64,000 nucleotides of DNA from Opeltia flavorubescens (lineage: Eukaryota > Ascomycota > Lecanoromycetes > Teloschistales > Teloschistaceae), in assembly GCA_000442125.1 (NCBI GenBank), contig KE546974.1, positions 744,001 to 808,000 on the forward strand. The letters are read 5' to 3'. Positions within the stretch are counted from its first letter, which is position 1. The number at the start of each line of letters is the position of its first letter. This document shows positions 22,106-33,573 of this stretch, piece after piece. The notes below the pieces were generated by a model that was not told the origin of the DNA, did no database searches, and was given only the letters and a program-made list of their open reading frames with translations. Both the position numbers and the translations under genes were made by a program.

Positions 22106-23475
22106 ATGCGTTCCCTTCAAGCTTTTTGTTGGTTTGTAGCTTCGAGCATTTCTTTCAGCTCAGCAGTTGAAAGTCCATCATCAAATTTGTTTGCCAGACA
22201 TCATGTGGTTAAGCCCAAGGTTTTCATCATTGACATGGTAAGTCTTGTTCATAAATGAGGCTGAACCTTCTCTCTTTCAATTCACTAAGCTTAACTGCAG
22301 TTCCCACCCGAGGCGGAAATATGGTATGACAAGCCAGAGTTCAACCTCCTGGAAAGAAATATCACCGTGCCGGGCTTCTCGCCACTCTTCCCCGACGCTC
22401 ACTGTACGAAAAATGGAGATGTCTGTCAACTCGTTACTGGTGAAAGTGGTAAGTTTCACTCAATCCTGAATCAAAAAGGATTGCCATATGTTTCTAAAGA
22501 TCAACGACTGATACTGTCACCCTTCTGAACCATACAGAAATCAACGCAGCTTCCACTATCACGGCCCTGACCTTCTCCCCCCTCTTCGACCTTCGGAAAA
22601 CCTACTTCCTGATTGCCGGCATCGCTGGTATCTCCCCAAAAGAAGCCACCCTCGGCTCTGTGACCTTCGCCCGCTACGCCATCCAAGTGGCCCTGCAGTA
22701 CGAATTCGACGCTCGCTCCATCCCGGAGAACTTCACAACCGGTTACGTCCCCCAAGGTTCCGTCTCCCCGACCGAATACCCGCAATCAATCTACGGCACC
22801 GAAGTCTTCGAGGTGAACGATCGCCTCCGGCAACTCGCCATCGCATTCGCGAAAACAGCCACCCTCAACGATTCCAGCACCGCAATGGCCTACCGCGCGA
22901 ACTACGCCTCCACGGCCGCCTACACACCAGGTTCTCAACCCCCCGGCGTCCTAGGCTGCGACGTCGCCACCTCGGACGTCTACTTCTCCGGCACGCTTTT
23001 AAGCGAAGCTTTCGAAAATACAACGACCCTCTTCACAAACGGCACGGGCGTCTACTGCACCACCGCGCAGGAAGATAACGCCACGCTCGAAGCCCTCCTT
23101 CGAGGCGCGGTCTACAACCTCACCGATTTCTCACGCATAATCATTATGCGTACAGCCTCCGATTTCGACCGCCCCTACGCCGGAGAGCCGGATACGGTGA
23201 ACCTATTCTACGCCGATCAGGGCGGTTTCGAACCCGCGATCCAGAATATCTATCTCGCTGGAGTGAAGGTCGTGGAAGGGGTGCTGGGCCAGTGGGAGGG
23301 TACGTTCAAGAAGGGCATAAAGCCGGATAATTACATCGGGGATATATTTGGGAGCTTAGGTGGAGTGCCGGATTTCGGACCTGGGAGCGAGTTTGGGGAT
23401 AATCCGGTGATTCCGGGAGGAGGGGCGAAGAGGAAAAGAATGAGAAGGAGTGTGAGGGGTTTGACGACGAGTTAG
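22106..23475 (+). CDS. NUP-family protein (purine nucleoside permease/phosphorylase-like), secreted
   Basis: Three exons, 22106..22237, 22301..22448 and 22538..23475, give 405 residues; introns of 63 and 89 bp keep the frame. A signal peptide is evident (MRSLQAFCWFVASSISFSSA). The mature protein matches the NUP family across its length: KPKVFIIDMFPPEAEIWY, LVTGESEINAASTITAL, LIAGIAGISPKEATLGSV and IMRTASDFDRPYAG. The C-terminus ends in a basic tail (KRKRMRRSVRG). The Candida member was described as a purine nucleoside permease, yet the family has a nucleoside-phosphorylase-like fold without membrane spans. An extracytoplasmic nucleoside-binding or cleaving role therefore seems likelier than channel-type transport. 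Third-codon positions in exon 3 are strongly G/C-biased compared with neighbours, suggesting high expression. Confidence 0.87.
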
Positions 23476-23914
23476 ATTGCCATGCTCGTTGGAATGCTTA
23501 AGATGGGTTGACCTCGCGTCACTGCGAGATGAGCTGTGAACGTTGAAAGCGGCAAAAAAGGTCACTTGGCGCTCTATCTCTCGTCAATCGGATTCTACAC
23601 GACTACGGTGTCTTGTGGAGAAAGCAGTAGGTATGGAAAGAAGACGAAAATAAAGTAGTAAAGCACAATCAGCTGTACATAGACACAGAAAAAGATACTT
23701 GAACACTATTACTGTGAACATGACTCAATTGGGTATCTAGGCAAACTAAAACAGTAGAGCAAAGCAAAATAATGTACAAGCTCTGCTACCGCAAGTGGGG
23801 AAATCCTCCAACCGTTTTTCAATTTGATCCACCAAAAAAAAAGTAAACTTTGTGCTCGAAGATGAAATACGCAAGTCCCCCGCCCTCTCATCCGATGTAT
23901 AAACAATCTTGATC
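23476..23914. other. Intergenic region, convergent 3' ends
   Basis: No supported gene. This is the tail-to-tail gap between the NUP gene and the large disordered gene. It contains an A-run near 23826. Confidence 0.4.
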
Positions 23915-26900
23915 TCAATCTCCCTCCCAATGCGCAAAGCTACTAGGCTGCCACTCCTGGCCTGGGAAACTAGTCGCTGACATGACAATCGGTTCATCCT
24001 CAGCATCGACCTCGTTTGTCCTCCCTACAGGCGCAGAAGAAGCTACATTCGGCCGTTCCGCCTTCGGCGTACCCATACTTTCCACACGCGACCGTCTCGA
24101 GCTCTGCGGTTCGAGATCCGAAAACGGGCTGCTTGGACCATGAGGTTTTGTAGGCGGTAGCGAAGGACTCGGGACATTAGTTTGGAGAGGTGGTAGTGAT
24201 TGGCGGGTCTGGTTCGGCTGTGCAGGGTTTAAATAATTGGCGAGGCCTGTTGTTTGTGGTGCTGCTGTAGCATAATGGTTATTGTTGCTGCTGTTTCTCG
24301 TGTGAGACGCATAATCGTTCGATCCCCGAGCGGTTTGTGCAAAGGAATTATTACTCGTCGAGCGTTGGTGAGTTCTTGTCTGCCAGTTGTCTTTTGGAGG
24401 CGGTGGAGGTGGTGGAGGAGAATCTGATCGAGGGAAGCTGTTGCCCAGCGACTGCTGCCGAACGTTGGTCTTAGGCGGCTGAAAGGTCGTAGTCGTCGTT
24501 GTTGTCATGGACGAGAATTGACGCGGGTTTGACTCCGACTGTCTGAGCCCAGAATGACGAGTTGTAGACCGAGTCGTCACACTGCTTTGCACCCGGTGTT
24601 GCTGAGCTGGAGCTGCTGTTTGTTGTGTTTGAGTGTTGTAGCTTGCTGATGACGTTTCTCGGCTCCAGTTCGATGGTCGCCGTTCATTTCGTTGGTTTCC
24701 ATGACCCAGTGATTGGTCTCGAGGAGGGAATTGTTGTCGCTCTTGTACTGAATTTCGATCGTTTGCTGGGGTGGCTGCGGTCCTAGAAGATCCCCGGATA
24801 GAATCTTGTGTCAGGAACCCCTCTCTTGCCAGCTCGTTCCTTGTGTACTGGTTCGGATCGGTAGGACGGTGTATGTTTGGTGAAGGAAATGGACTTCTGT
24901 TCTTGGCATTATTTGAAGAATATCTTTGGTTACCAGTACCTTGGGATTGTTCTGAGGTTTGCCGCTCCACTTGTTTCGGACGTTGCGAACGTTCGGGTCC
25001 TGAAATGGAACTCCTCTGATCTTTCGAACGGCCAAAGAGACTCTATGCTAGTTTAGTCCAAATTCAAGGGAAAACACGAGGATGAATCAGTCTACTTACA
25101 CCAATGGCAGAGAACCGGTTCTTCTTAGTTGGTTCTTGCTGCTTTTGTTGCTCCTCCATCTTAGCTGTTGCTGCCCTTGATAGTCTATTGCGGTATTTGC
25201 TCGGCGACTTGGCCGACTTGTCATTCCTCTCTCCCGTGTCAACACTGGTAGGGGTGTCTCTCGGGACATTTGCTGAAACTTCAGCTTTATTCGTTTCCCC
25301 TACGCCACTTTCATTGGAGCTATTTTTGCCAGCTCCAGTAAGCGATCTGAAAAGGCTGCCCCTCTTACTTTTAGACTTATGTATTTTCGATGCTTCCTGG
25401 CTACCAACACCATCCTGTACAATACTTCCGCTTGGAAGCTGTGGAGCAGTCGTCTCTGTTGGGGTGGTTTTGAATGACCTGAAGAAAGCTGAGCTCCTCG
25501 ATCCACGCTTGGAGGTAGATGTGCTAGTCCTAGGACGAGGTTCTGGAGGCGGTCCGACACCATCTAGAGAATATTCGGTAGATTGCTGGCGAGGATTGAT
25601 GGCGTCCTGACGAGGCACCGGTGCTGGCTGGTCTGGAACATACCTTTCATCCCCGTTGAAAGACGGTTGTTGTCGTTGAAAAGCGGGGTGATTTTGAAGG
25701 TTTGATCCCTGGAACGGTTGCGAAACGGGTTTAGAGCTAGGATTAGGAACACTGTAACCACTTCCAGCAGTACGATCATGATCAGCATTGTATTGTGTCG
25801 GGCTTCTCCTCCCTAACTCTTCACTTTGTGGATGGGATGCGGATTGTCGAGAAGACATAGGTGATGGTGGAAAGCCATCATCAGTATCAATCCTGCTGGC
25901 GGTGCTGTCGATGCTGGGTTCTCGGCGAGAGTAATCTTCGAGTGGCTTTAGTGTCGGGCTCTTGGAGAATTGGACGAATGAGAACGGTCTGGATCTAGAT
26001 TGATCCTGCATGTTCGCTGCTGGGACAGCCATAGGAGCTGGAGAAATTGGTGATATTTCTCCAGAGCTCTCTCTTTCTAATTCCTTGATGGGCTCGTCCT
26101 GGTTTCTACCAGCGATAGCCAAGTGGGGTTCTGTTGCAGCATTAGCTGAATGTGTGAAGGAGCCGCTTCTCGCAGTTTGGAACGTTCCATCGGAATCTTC
26201 TGATCCTCTCTGAAGCGTTGGCTGATCTGCTTGAGGAAGGTTTGGCTGAATGCTTGATTGATATGGTTTCGTTGAAGGTATTCCCCTTGGTGAATGAGCC
26301 GAGTATTTGGATCTGGAAGTCGGCTGAGACTCTTCTTCTCTATCGTCCGATTTAAGACTTGGCTTCTGACCGGTCTCTCTTTCAGAAGTTGGCTGATCAG
26401 TGGCTGGAGCCCTTGTTTGATGGATCCCTGCAGTTGAAGTGGGATTCCCTCGGAAGTAGTCTGCGTGATCTGCTTGGGTGGGCGTTCGATTGCTGCTGGT
26501 AAGCGAATTCGGGCTTTGAATCTCCCTGTTTGGAGTACCATTGTGCTGTTCTTGTCGTATACGCCCATTGACAAGGCCTGGGTCTCTAGGAGCGTCTACA
26601 CTTGTGAAATCTTTGGCTGTTGGAGTACTTGGTGGTACGTCTCGCTGCAAGGGTTCTCCGCTGAGGAGTGGCTGTTCAGTAACACCTATCGAGTCAGGAT
26701 TACTGGAAGATTGGGGACCATGATCACGACCAGTGGGATGTTGCTCGAAGAGTTGTGAAGGTGGCTGTAATTGATTCGACGTGCTGTTTCTCAATGTATC
26801 TTGCGCCTGTTGGGTTGCAGGCCCAGCGAATGACGTTGGCCTACTCGAAACCGACTGCCCAGCTGCGATGGGTGACTCAGTAAAAGATTCGTTTCTCGGA

Positions 26901-26980
26901 GCGCCCGGGGAAGCCTCGGATGACTGATGCTCTTGTTGCTGACCCGGCTGGTGATCAGTATTGGAGGTAGTAATCGGACC
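23915..26980 (-). CDS. Large disordered protein, or C-terminal part of the 27222-31514 gene
   Basis: Two exons, 26980..25100 and 25042..23915, code for 1,002 residues. The 57 bp intron with donor GTAAGT joins KKNRFSAIG to SLFGRSKDQRSS in frame. The protein is rich in Ser, Pro, Gln and Arg and largely disordered. Short ordered-looking motifs recur: RPFSFVQFSKSPTL, EYSLDGVGPPPEPRP, KRGSLFRSLTGAGK, and the C-terminal MSATSFPGQEWQPSSFAHW. No in-frame ATG occurs near the 5' end: the frame opens directly after a TAG that looks like a splice acceptor (GTGATAG|G), and the first internal ATG is some 250 codons in. The coding sequence therefore needs an upstream exon. The best candidate is the large frame that ends at 27222. 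Function unknown. Confidence 0.6.
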
Positions 26981-27221
26981 CTATCACATCTTACATCAAT
27001 TATTGATTCGCAGTGGCGCATGAATGTAGCAACAAAGCACAGAGGGTATCGAGGAGTAAGTGAACTTTTCCAATTCCAGGCCTGCATTCTAGTCATACTA
27101 ATACATAAAACATCCAAGCCTCCGGAGCGCTTGTTCTACCACAGAAACATGTTCATAACCTCCTAATCCCCAAAACCAAAGCATAAAAGTGTACTTACAA
27201 AGATCAGAGGGAGCGATGAAA
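26981..27221 (-). other. Gap between the two large disordered reading frames
   Basis: This stretch is either intergenic or most of a long intron of about 253 bp (27233..26981) joining the two frames. A GTAGAT donor candidate sits at 27233, inside the last codons of the upstream frame. A stronger GTAAGT lies near 27190. No convincing start ATG for the downstream frame is present. Confidence 0.4.
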
Positions 27222-30200
27222 TTATTTATCTACCTTGTCGGCATTTCCGCCCTTCAACTTGCTCTTCCCTTTCGAGAACAGACCCTTCGCCGCAACGTTG
27301 GCCTTTCCACCGAAGATTCCAGCAGAGTGAAGAAGATCTTTTCCTCGTGCCTGCATTTGTTGGCTTGATAGCTTGCCAGCATTAGACGATGGTGAATAGG
27401 CCTGTGGCGAGTTGCCACCGGTCACGTTGCCTGCATCGGTCCCAGTTCCGCCAGGGGAGCTGGCATTCAAATATTGCTGGTAATATGGTTGCTGTGTGGA
27501 AGAGCTCCCTGGAAGTAGGCTTCCAAGCTTTGCCCTCGTGGCCGAAGGCTTAAAGGTTGCCGTTCCTGGGAATTTCCCATGTGGCAATACATCCTTATGG
27601 TCAGGAAGCTCCGCGGTCGTGACGGCAAGCCAATGCGCAAGTCCACTTTCGACGTTGGCATACTGCTGCCGAGTCTCGTTGTATGCCCTTATGCGGTCTT
27701 GGGGCTCTTTCAGTGCAAGAATTTCTCGGAAACTCTGGATCTTTGGCTGGGAACTCGCCGGCATAGGAAGCGGTGGAAGGTTATCTAGGTTATGAGTGGG
27801 TTGTTGCGTGGTTCCATTTCGTTCATCCGTGAGTTGAGGCACGAAAGGTTCGACGGTTGGCGTAGAATCATGCTCAAATTTTGACAATGAGGGCTCAGTT
27901 GGAGCGGCAGCTTCGTGATGGTCGGGTGTCAAGTATTCCGACGTTGAAAAAGGCTCGACCTTTCCAGAATCGAGCACTGCCTCCTTCTCGTGTGAAGGGC
28001 TGTATACTTGGGGATTGATCGTGTTCTCGTCTGCTAGGGGATCCGATGATAGTCTTGAATCACTAGAGTATAATCCCGAAGTTGGCGAATACCAGGTTTG
28101 CTTCTCGACACCGGCATTGCTGTTCAACGGTGGCAGCATTTGCGAATCATTAGTAATATCATAGCGGTTCTCATTCTCGTTCGGTGGCAACTTTGGATGG
28201 GTCGGCTCTTGCATCGAGGTACTGACCTCGCTGGGACGTTCCCAAGAAAAACGATGAGGCGGTATCGTAGGTCTCTCGGATACATTGTCCTGCACAGACA
28301 TAGCTTCGCCACGAATCGGGGACATGTTTGTTGAAGCAGCAGTCTGCGATTTGGTATCTGCGATCCCCTTGGACGGATGTTTGGTGCTTGAAGCTCGACT
28401 CGATCGCTCACTACCAGAATCATTCCAATAGCTGTCATACTCACGAGGGATAATGAGGCTCTCGCGCTGTTCGGGGCCAAGGCTTGGATTGGCTGACTGC
28501 CTGGTTTTGTCCCGAAACCCCTGATCGTATCCGGGTGCATCAGATTCAGTATTTATCCTTGGGCTCAACTCTCGAATGATTTCTCTGCGAAGCCTGTCAC
28601 TCTCATATTGAGGTCGGGGATCAGTGCTCAAAGCTGGAAGCAGCTGCGAACGTTTTGTTGAAGCTGAATCTTGCGATGTGTACGAATCACCCGACGCTTG
28701 TTGCTTCGGTATCGTACTTGAAGCAAAGTAGTCTGCGGTGTTGCTGGGACCTGAGTGAGCAGGTTGTGAGAGCTTATCAAGCGGGGTGGGCATAATGCTT
28801 GAGGTCTCGTCATCAGGTGTTGTCAACATCGCTGGCTTCGATGCCTCCGGGAAAAATGCAGTGTTCACAGACGTACTCGGAGATCTTGCTGTCTTTGTGT
28901 CCACTTTCGTTGCTGATGAGCTAGATGCACCGCCGGTTTCAGCATCGGACTTCCGTGATGGATGTTTATCCGTGACAGCCTGATCAGATCCCATTGCAGT
29001 AGAGAATGCTCCAGCAAGAGCACTACCAGCTGCTGCCAGGCTTGCGAAAGGGTCGCTTTTAGGCGCTTCGACTCCTTTTTGCGAAGGACTTCGCTCCTCC
29101 TGGCCGAATGTCTCACCTGTATGGCCGGTGTGATTAGACGTGACGGCTTCTGGCCCACTGCTTTCTGGTACCGTATTTCGCAATCGTTGTTCAAGCGGTA
29201 TCGCAGAGGTGGAAGATTCTGCTTTGCTAGTGACAGGAAAGGAAACCAGGGATGCCGAAGATTCCCAGCCACCAGGCAGTTTGGGCCTGAAGCTATCCAG
29301 CCGATCGGCTGGCAAAGGCCTCGACTGATTTATTGTCTGGTTTGGCAAAAAGCTTGTCTTTACTGGCGAAGCAGCCCGCTCGGATCCAGCAGGACTACTA
29401 CGGCCGCTCTCGAACTTGTCTGCCAGATTACGCACCCGGCTCCTAGTCGACTCTGCGGGACTTTTCGGTGTTTCTCCACTATAGGACGGGTAAGTGTTCA
29501 CTGAAACATTTTCCATTAGTCCGACTTTGTCACCGTTGGTGGCTGAGACTCCAGCAGATCCTTGGGACTGCGTATGGAAAGATTGACCGCTTCGCGAGCT
29601 CTCAGACTGTTCTTGATCATTTGGGAAATGAGTTTCAACAGGAGTTGTCATAGCAAGCTCTGCCTCCTGAGGCTGCCTCAATTGTCGATTCGCCTCAAGT
29701 GCTGGGGTCCTCGCCGGACTATTATCAGGACTCGGTGTACTCAAATCGCGTCGATGCCCAGGCATGAAGCTGGCCGGCCGCTGAGTGGATGGATCGGGGG
29801 ACGTTTTTCTGACGACGGCTTTTGGGGTTCCCAACGAGCTGGAAGACTGTGGTCGATCCTCGCGATCTGGTTCTTCGACCTCAATCGGCGGTGTAGCTGG
29901 CCTAAATTGAGGGTCTCTGGAATTCAAATTTGGAGCTGCTGAGCTAGAACCTCTGCTTATGATCGGACTCACGATACTTGTGCTACGGCTACCACTTCGA
30001 TCAATAGAGGAGTCTGCATTGGAAGATGACGGGGTCGCTGGAATGTGCTCTTGTGTCGTGTCGAAAGCTTGATGAACAACGGATCGAAATCCGAGTGAAG
30101 GTTGATGTTGCAAGCTAGAGTCGGAGGGATCTTGTAATGGCTGAGGGGATTCTTTTTGTGATGAGTCGCTTGGCTTAGCCAAAGAGAATCGTGATGTTTC

Positions 30201-31514
30201 TTTGGCAGGATGCCCTGTGGCGGAGAAAAGCTCACCAAAGCCTGACATACGAGCAACATCAGGAAGTTGAGGACTGAGACTGCCATTGCCTTTGGTCGGA
30301 TCGATCGTTCTCGATGCTTTATCAGTGGCCGATCCTTGATGCTCAGATTCGTGCCTTGACTCTACACCCTTTTGAGGAAGGTCAGGCATACCATATTCGC
30401 TCCTCCGCTCCGCAACCGGATCAAGCATAGATCTCGATCTTTGCTGAGTTTCTATATCCTGGCCACGCTCTGAAGGGCCGGAAGAATTTGACCTTAGATC
30501 GCTGCCTGTTCTATTGTCGTCCAGGATAACATCCATACTTGGTCGAGAAGATTCCTGTGACTGCCGTTCCCTCTCCTTCTCCTCCTGCATCCTTTTATAG
30601 ATGTCAGCCGGTCGAACAAAAGGTAAAGGTTTTCCTGAATCGCTCGCTGTACGGTCTCGAGAGGTAGATTCCCTGACTTGGGTGTCCGCTCCCAGTGGTA
30701 TGCCGTTATCATGATCCTCGTATATACGTTCAGGCTGATTCTGTTGACCCAGACTGCTTTTCCTAGGTGGGCGCCAGGTAGCTTGTGCATCGGTTTTATT
30801 TGAAGGTGAGGGAGATCCTCTGGTATGTAGTGGAGGAGGTAAGGCAGAAGGGGAGAAGTCTCGTCGATCATGGAAGTCAATAGATGTATTACTCGTCATA
30901 GATTGGGTTCTGCTTCCCATATTCGGTTGTCGAGGATAATCTGACGAGGATGCTTGGAGCGGACCTGGCTGGCTCGGTTGACTCCGAGGTGCTGGTACCC
31001 CACCGGCTTGATTGTAGATGGCAGGATTTGGAGCCTGGACATATGGATCATGTTGATAAACGCCACTCTGTGACGGTGGCATCCCTTGATGAGGAAAGGT
31101 AGCAGAAAAGGCCCGTCTCTCATCACCGTGGTCGAACGAACCGGATCTCGCTAACTGAGCCTCTCGTGGGCTGGTAACGCTACGACCACCATACTGTTGC
31201 TGAACGGGACCTTGCCGGCCGATATTACCATAGCCATGTTGATTTGCTTCTGGGTTGTGGTAATTACTTTGCTCCGGCTGGTAAAATGGCTGCTGCTCCC
31301 GATTTGCTGATTGCCCCCGTTGCCTGAGCCCGGTGGGCCTAGGAGGAGGCGGCGGTTCATCGTAGCCTCCGTATTCATCATATTCGTCCATGTCACCCCA
31401 GTCATCGCCATCGTATGAATAGGATTTTGCTTCTACCCATCGCTTCGTCTTAGCCCTATTGACGTTGGTCTTGAAGGATGGAGGCTGGCCTCCCGAAGGT
31501 TGAGGGTATGACAT
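27222..31514 (-). CDS. Very large disordered protein, 1,430 aa
   Basis: A single open frame from ATG 31514 to TAA 27222. The N-terminus carries a compact conserved-looking block (KTNVNRAKTKRWVEAKSYSY followed by DGDDWGDMDEYDEYGGYDEP). The next ~1,100 residues are low-complexity and rich in Ser, Pro, Gln and Glu, with many potential phosphosites. A folded-looking segment lies near the C-terminus: a helix at QSFREILALKEPQDRIRAYN, then LPHGKFPGTATFKPS, QQPYYQQYLNASSPG, and a basic glycine-rich end (SAGIFGGKANVAAKGLFSKG). No signal peptide or membrane span. The family is not recognised by name, but the pattern is typical of scaffold proteins of filamentous fungi. The last codons (AAG GTA GAT AAA TAA) double as a splice donor, so the stop may be intronic. 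It is divergent from Sed5. Confidence 0.8.
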   Translation of the reverse strand: MSYPQPSGGQPPSFKTNVNRAKTKRWVEAKSYSYDGDDWGDMDEYDEYGGYDEPPPPPRPTGLRQRGQSANREQQPFYQPEQSNYHNPEANQHGYGNIGRQGPVQQQYGGRSVTSPREAQLARSGSFDHGDERRAFSATFPHQGMPPSQSGVYQHDPYVQAPNPAIYNQAGGVPAPRSQPSQPGPLQASSSDYPRQPNMGSRTQSMTSNTSIDFHDRRDFSPSALPPPLHTRGSPSPSNKTDAQATWRPPRKSSLGQQNQPERIYEDHDNGIPLGADTQVRESTSRDRTASDSGKPLPFVRPADIYKRMQEEKERERQSQESSRPSMDVILDDNRTGSDLRSNSSGPSERGQDIETQQRSRSMLDPVAERRSEYGMPDLPQKGVESRHESEHQGSATDKASRTIDPTKGNGSLSPQLPDVARMSGFGELFSATGHPAKETSRFSLAKPSDSSQKESPQPLQDPSDSSLQHQPSLGFRSVVHQAFDTTQEHIPATPSSSNADSSIDRSGSRSTSIVSPIISRGSSSAAPNLNSRDPQFRPATPPIEVEEPDREDRPQSSSSLGTPKAVVRKTSPDPSTQRPASFMPGHRRDLSTPSPDNSPARTPALEANRQLRQPQEAELAMTTPVETHFPNDQEQSESSRSGQSFHTQSQGSAGVSATNGDKVGLMENVSVNTYPSYSGETPKSPAESTRSRVRNLADKFESGRSSPAGSERAASPVKTSFLPNQTINQSRPLPADRLDSFRPKLPGGWESSASLVSFPVTSKAESSTSAIPLEQRLRNTVPESSGPEAVTSNHTGHTGETFGQEERSPSQKGVEAPKSDPFASLAAAGSALAGAFSTAMGSDQAVTDKHPSRKSDAETGGASSSSATKVDTKTARSPSTSVNTAFFPEASKPAMLTTPDDETSSIMPTPLDKLSQPAHSGPSNTADYFASSTIPKQQASGDSYTSQDSASTKRSQLLPALSTDPRPQYESDRLRREIIRELSPRINTESDAPGYDQGFRDKTRQSANPSLGPEQRESLIIPREYDSYWNDSGSERSSRASSTKHPSKGIADTKSQTAASTNMSPIRGEAMSVQDNVSERPTIPPHRFSWERPSEVSTSMQEPTHPKLPPNENENRYDITNDSQMLPPLNSNAGVEKQTWYSPTSGLYSSDSRLSSDPLADENTINPQVYSPSHEKEAVLDSGKVEPFSTSEYLTPDHHEAAAPTEPSLSKFEHDSTPTVEPFVPQLTDERNGTTQQPTHNLDNLPPLPMPASSQPKIQSFREILALKEPQDRIRAYNETRQQYANVESGLAHWLAVTTAELPDHKDVLPHGKFPGTATFKPSATRAKLGSLLPGSSSTQQPYYQQYLNASSPGGTGTDAGNVTGGNSPQAYSPSSNAGKLSSQQMQARGKDLLHSAGIFGGKANVAAKGLFSKGKSKLKGGNADKVDK

Positions 31515-32287
31515 AATGTCACAAGCTTGAGCATCCGTGAGCTAGATTTGGGGTGGGAAGCTGCGACGGGAGTGCGACAGGGACTGTTTCGATACTCCGA
31601 TATCTTGGGAGCATGGAGAGCAAAATGTTTGAACTCTCGTAACACTCAAGACCCATCAATTATGACCAATTCGAGACGTATCGAAGAGATATTGATGAGT
31701 TCGATGCGAATAATGTGAGTTAGATTTGGCTGTCAGTGAGAGGTAAAGGTGACAGACGGTCGGTTGGAGTCGCAAGTAGAAAAAGGGTGTCGAGTAAGCG
31801 TGGTGCAAGAAAGACACCGCATCCAACAAGAGAGACCTTCAGGACATGGTCATGTAGATTTCCCTATTAGTGTATCTCAACGGCGTTTTATCCTGCTATC
31901 TTGAGGAATACAGTGCATAGCACGTTAAGTAAGACGTTGGAAAAGAAGCTCGAATATCGACCAAGGAACATGCTGCGCCACAGCAATCGTCGCTTTTTGT
32001 TCTCCCGAAGAGCCGCGTTTACGTCGACTACGAAACAATCAAACCTGCCTACAAATTATTCACCCAAGTCACTCTCTAATCTCTAACAGTGCCTCCAAAG
32101 TCACCGAGTCTTTAGCAATATCAAGTATAACAGCCAGCCAAAATCGAAACTAGGTTTCAGCAAGTTAAGACCAATCTCAGAACAGCACAATACCGCATTG
32201 AAACTCTTCTTCATTCAGTATACGAAGGCAAAGATTAGTCAGGCTCGTATCGTCTCGGCCAGGCACGGAAATCGTGCTTGCTGAAGC
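31515..32287. promoter_or_regulatory. Divergent promoter region, large disordered gene and SED5
   Basis: About 770 bp between opposed start codons. No gene seen. A short plus-strand ORF at 31901-32086 looks like chance or 5' leader sequence. Confidence 0.4.
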
Positions 32288-33573
32288 ATGGGAACTACTT
32301 CAATCCAAGATCGTACAGCAGAGTTCAGGACTGTTCTAGCTCAGGCGCAGAAGAACCTCTCGTCCAAAAACGTCGGCGCCCAACGACAGTCTCTCCTGAC
32401 AGATGCTCAAAGACGAGCGGCAAATGGCTCTCCCAATGGCAATGCAAAAGGCCCAAGGCGGGGAGCACGATCGGAATTTGCGAGGAAAGCCGCAGAGGTT
32501 GGGCGAGGCATCACTGGAACGATGGAGAAGCTGGAAAGACTGGCACAGCGTACGTGTTCTCCATGTGGTTCCCTAAGTTGGAGGGGGTCGTCACCCTTCT
32601 AAATACTGACCGAATATCCTATGGCAGTCGCCAAGCGAAAGACTTTATTCGATGACCGGCCCAATGAAATCAACGAACTCACTTTTGTCATCAAACAAGA
32701 TCTCGCCTCATTGAACTCTCAGATATCGTCACTGCAATCGATAACAAAGGCACAGCATTCACACGCATCCCACGGAACAGTTGCCGAACAAGAAGGAGAA
32801 CACAACAAAAACGTACGATTATTCAGGACTAATGCCCCAATATCTGCCTGCTGACATGTTGTTATCCAGGTCGTTGTTCTCCTGCAAGGCAAGCTTGCGG
32901 ATGTCGGTGTCAATTTCAAGGAGGTCCTCGAGGTTAGAACGAAGAATATTCAGGCATCCAGGGCACGCACGGAGAATTTCGTCTCGTCTGTATCTGCCCA
33001 CGCTCAAGCTCCCCTCGATTACCAAAAATCCGCCTCCCCCCTGTACAACACTCCTACCAAATCTCGAACACCGCAGCCAGGATACCAGAACTCTAACCCA
33101 GACATCCTCAACCTAGACCCCTCATCTTCACTACCCAGCAATGGCCAGTCGGACCAGCAGCTTCTGATGATGGAAGAGGCTCAACCCACCAACAGCTACA
33201 TAAGTATGCGAGGAGATGCAATTACAGCTATAGAACAGACCATCAACGAGCTGGGCAGCGTATTCGGTCAGCTGGCAGCGTTGGTGTCAGAACAGGGGTA
33301 AGTAGCTTATTCAATCAAAGGAACGATGCCGAGGCTCATGTTTTGTAGGGAGATGGTTCAACGCATCGATGCCAATACCGAAGACGTGGTTGAAAATGTC
33401 GAAGGCGCTCAGCGAGAGCTCATGAAATACTGGTCAAGGGTTTCAGGAAACCGATGGCTTGTTGCAAAGATGTTCGGTGTTCTAATGGTAATTATTGCCA
33501 GTCATCCATCCGGTTACTGAATGCTGATCTCAAGCAGATTTTCTTCCTCCTATGGGTTCTTGTCGCTGGATGA
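32288..33573 (+). CDS. SED5: Sed5-type syntaxin, Golgi t-SNARE
   Basis: Five exons, 32288..32549, 32628..32812, 32870..33297, 33349..33487 and 33538..33573, give 349 residues, the usual length for filamentous-fungal Sed5. The N-terminus (SIQDRTAEFRTVL) is the Sed5 peptide that binds Sly1. LAKRKTLFDDRPNEINELTF begins the Habc region. The SNARE motif runs from DAITAIEQTINELGSVFGQL to GEMVQRIDANTEDVVENV, with the zero-layer glutamine in LVSEQGEMVQRID. A C-terminal anchor (MFGVLMIFFLLWVLVAG) is split by the last 50 bp intron. Sed5 is the Qa-SNARE for ER-to-Golgi and intra-Golgi fusion. Confidence 0.95.

Noticed and set aside
25104-25610. Plus-strand ORF opposite the large disordered protein
   Set aside because: Leu/Val-rich shadow of a Ser/Gln/Asp-rich coding frame; an artefact of codon complementarity.
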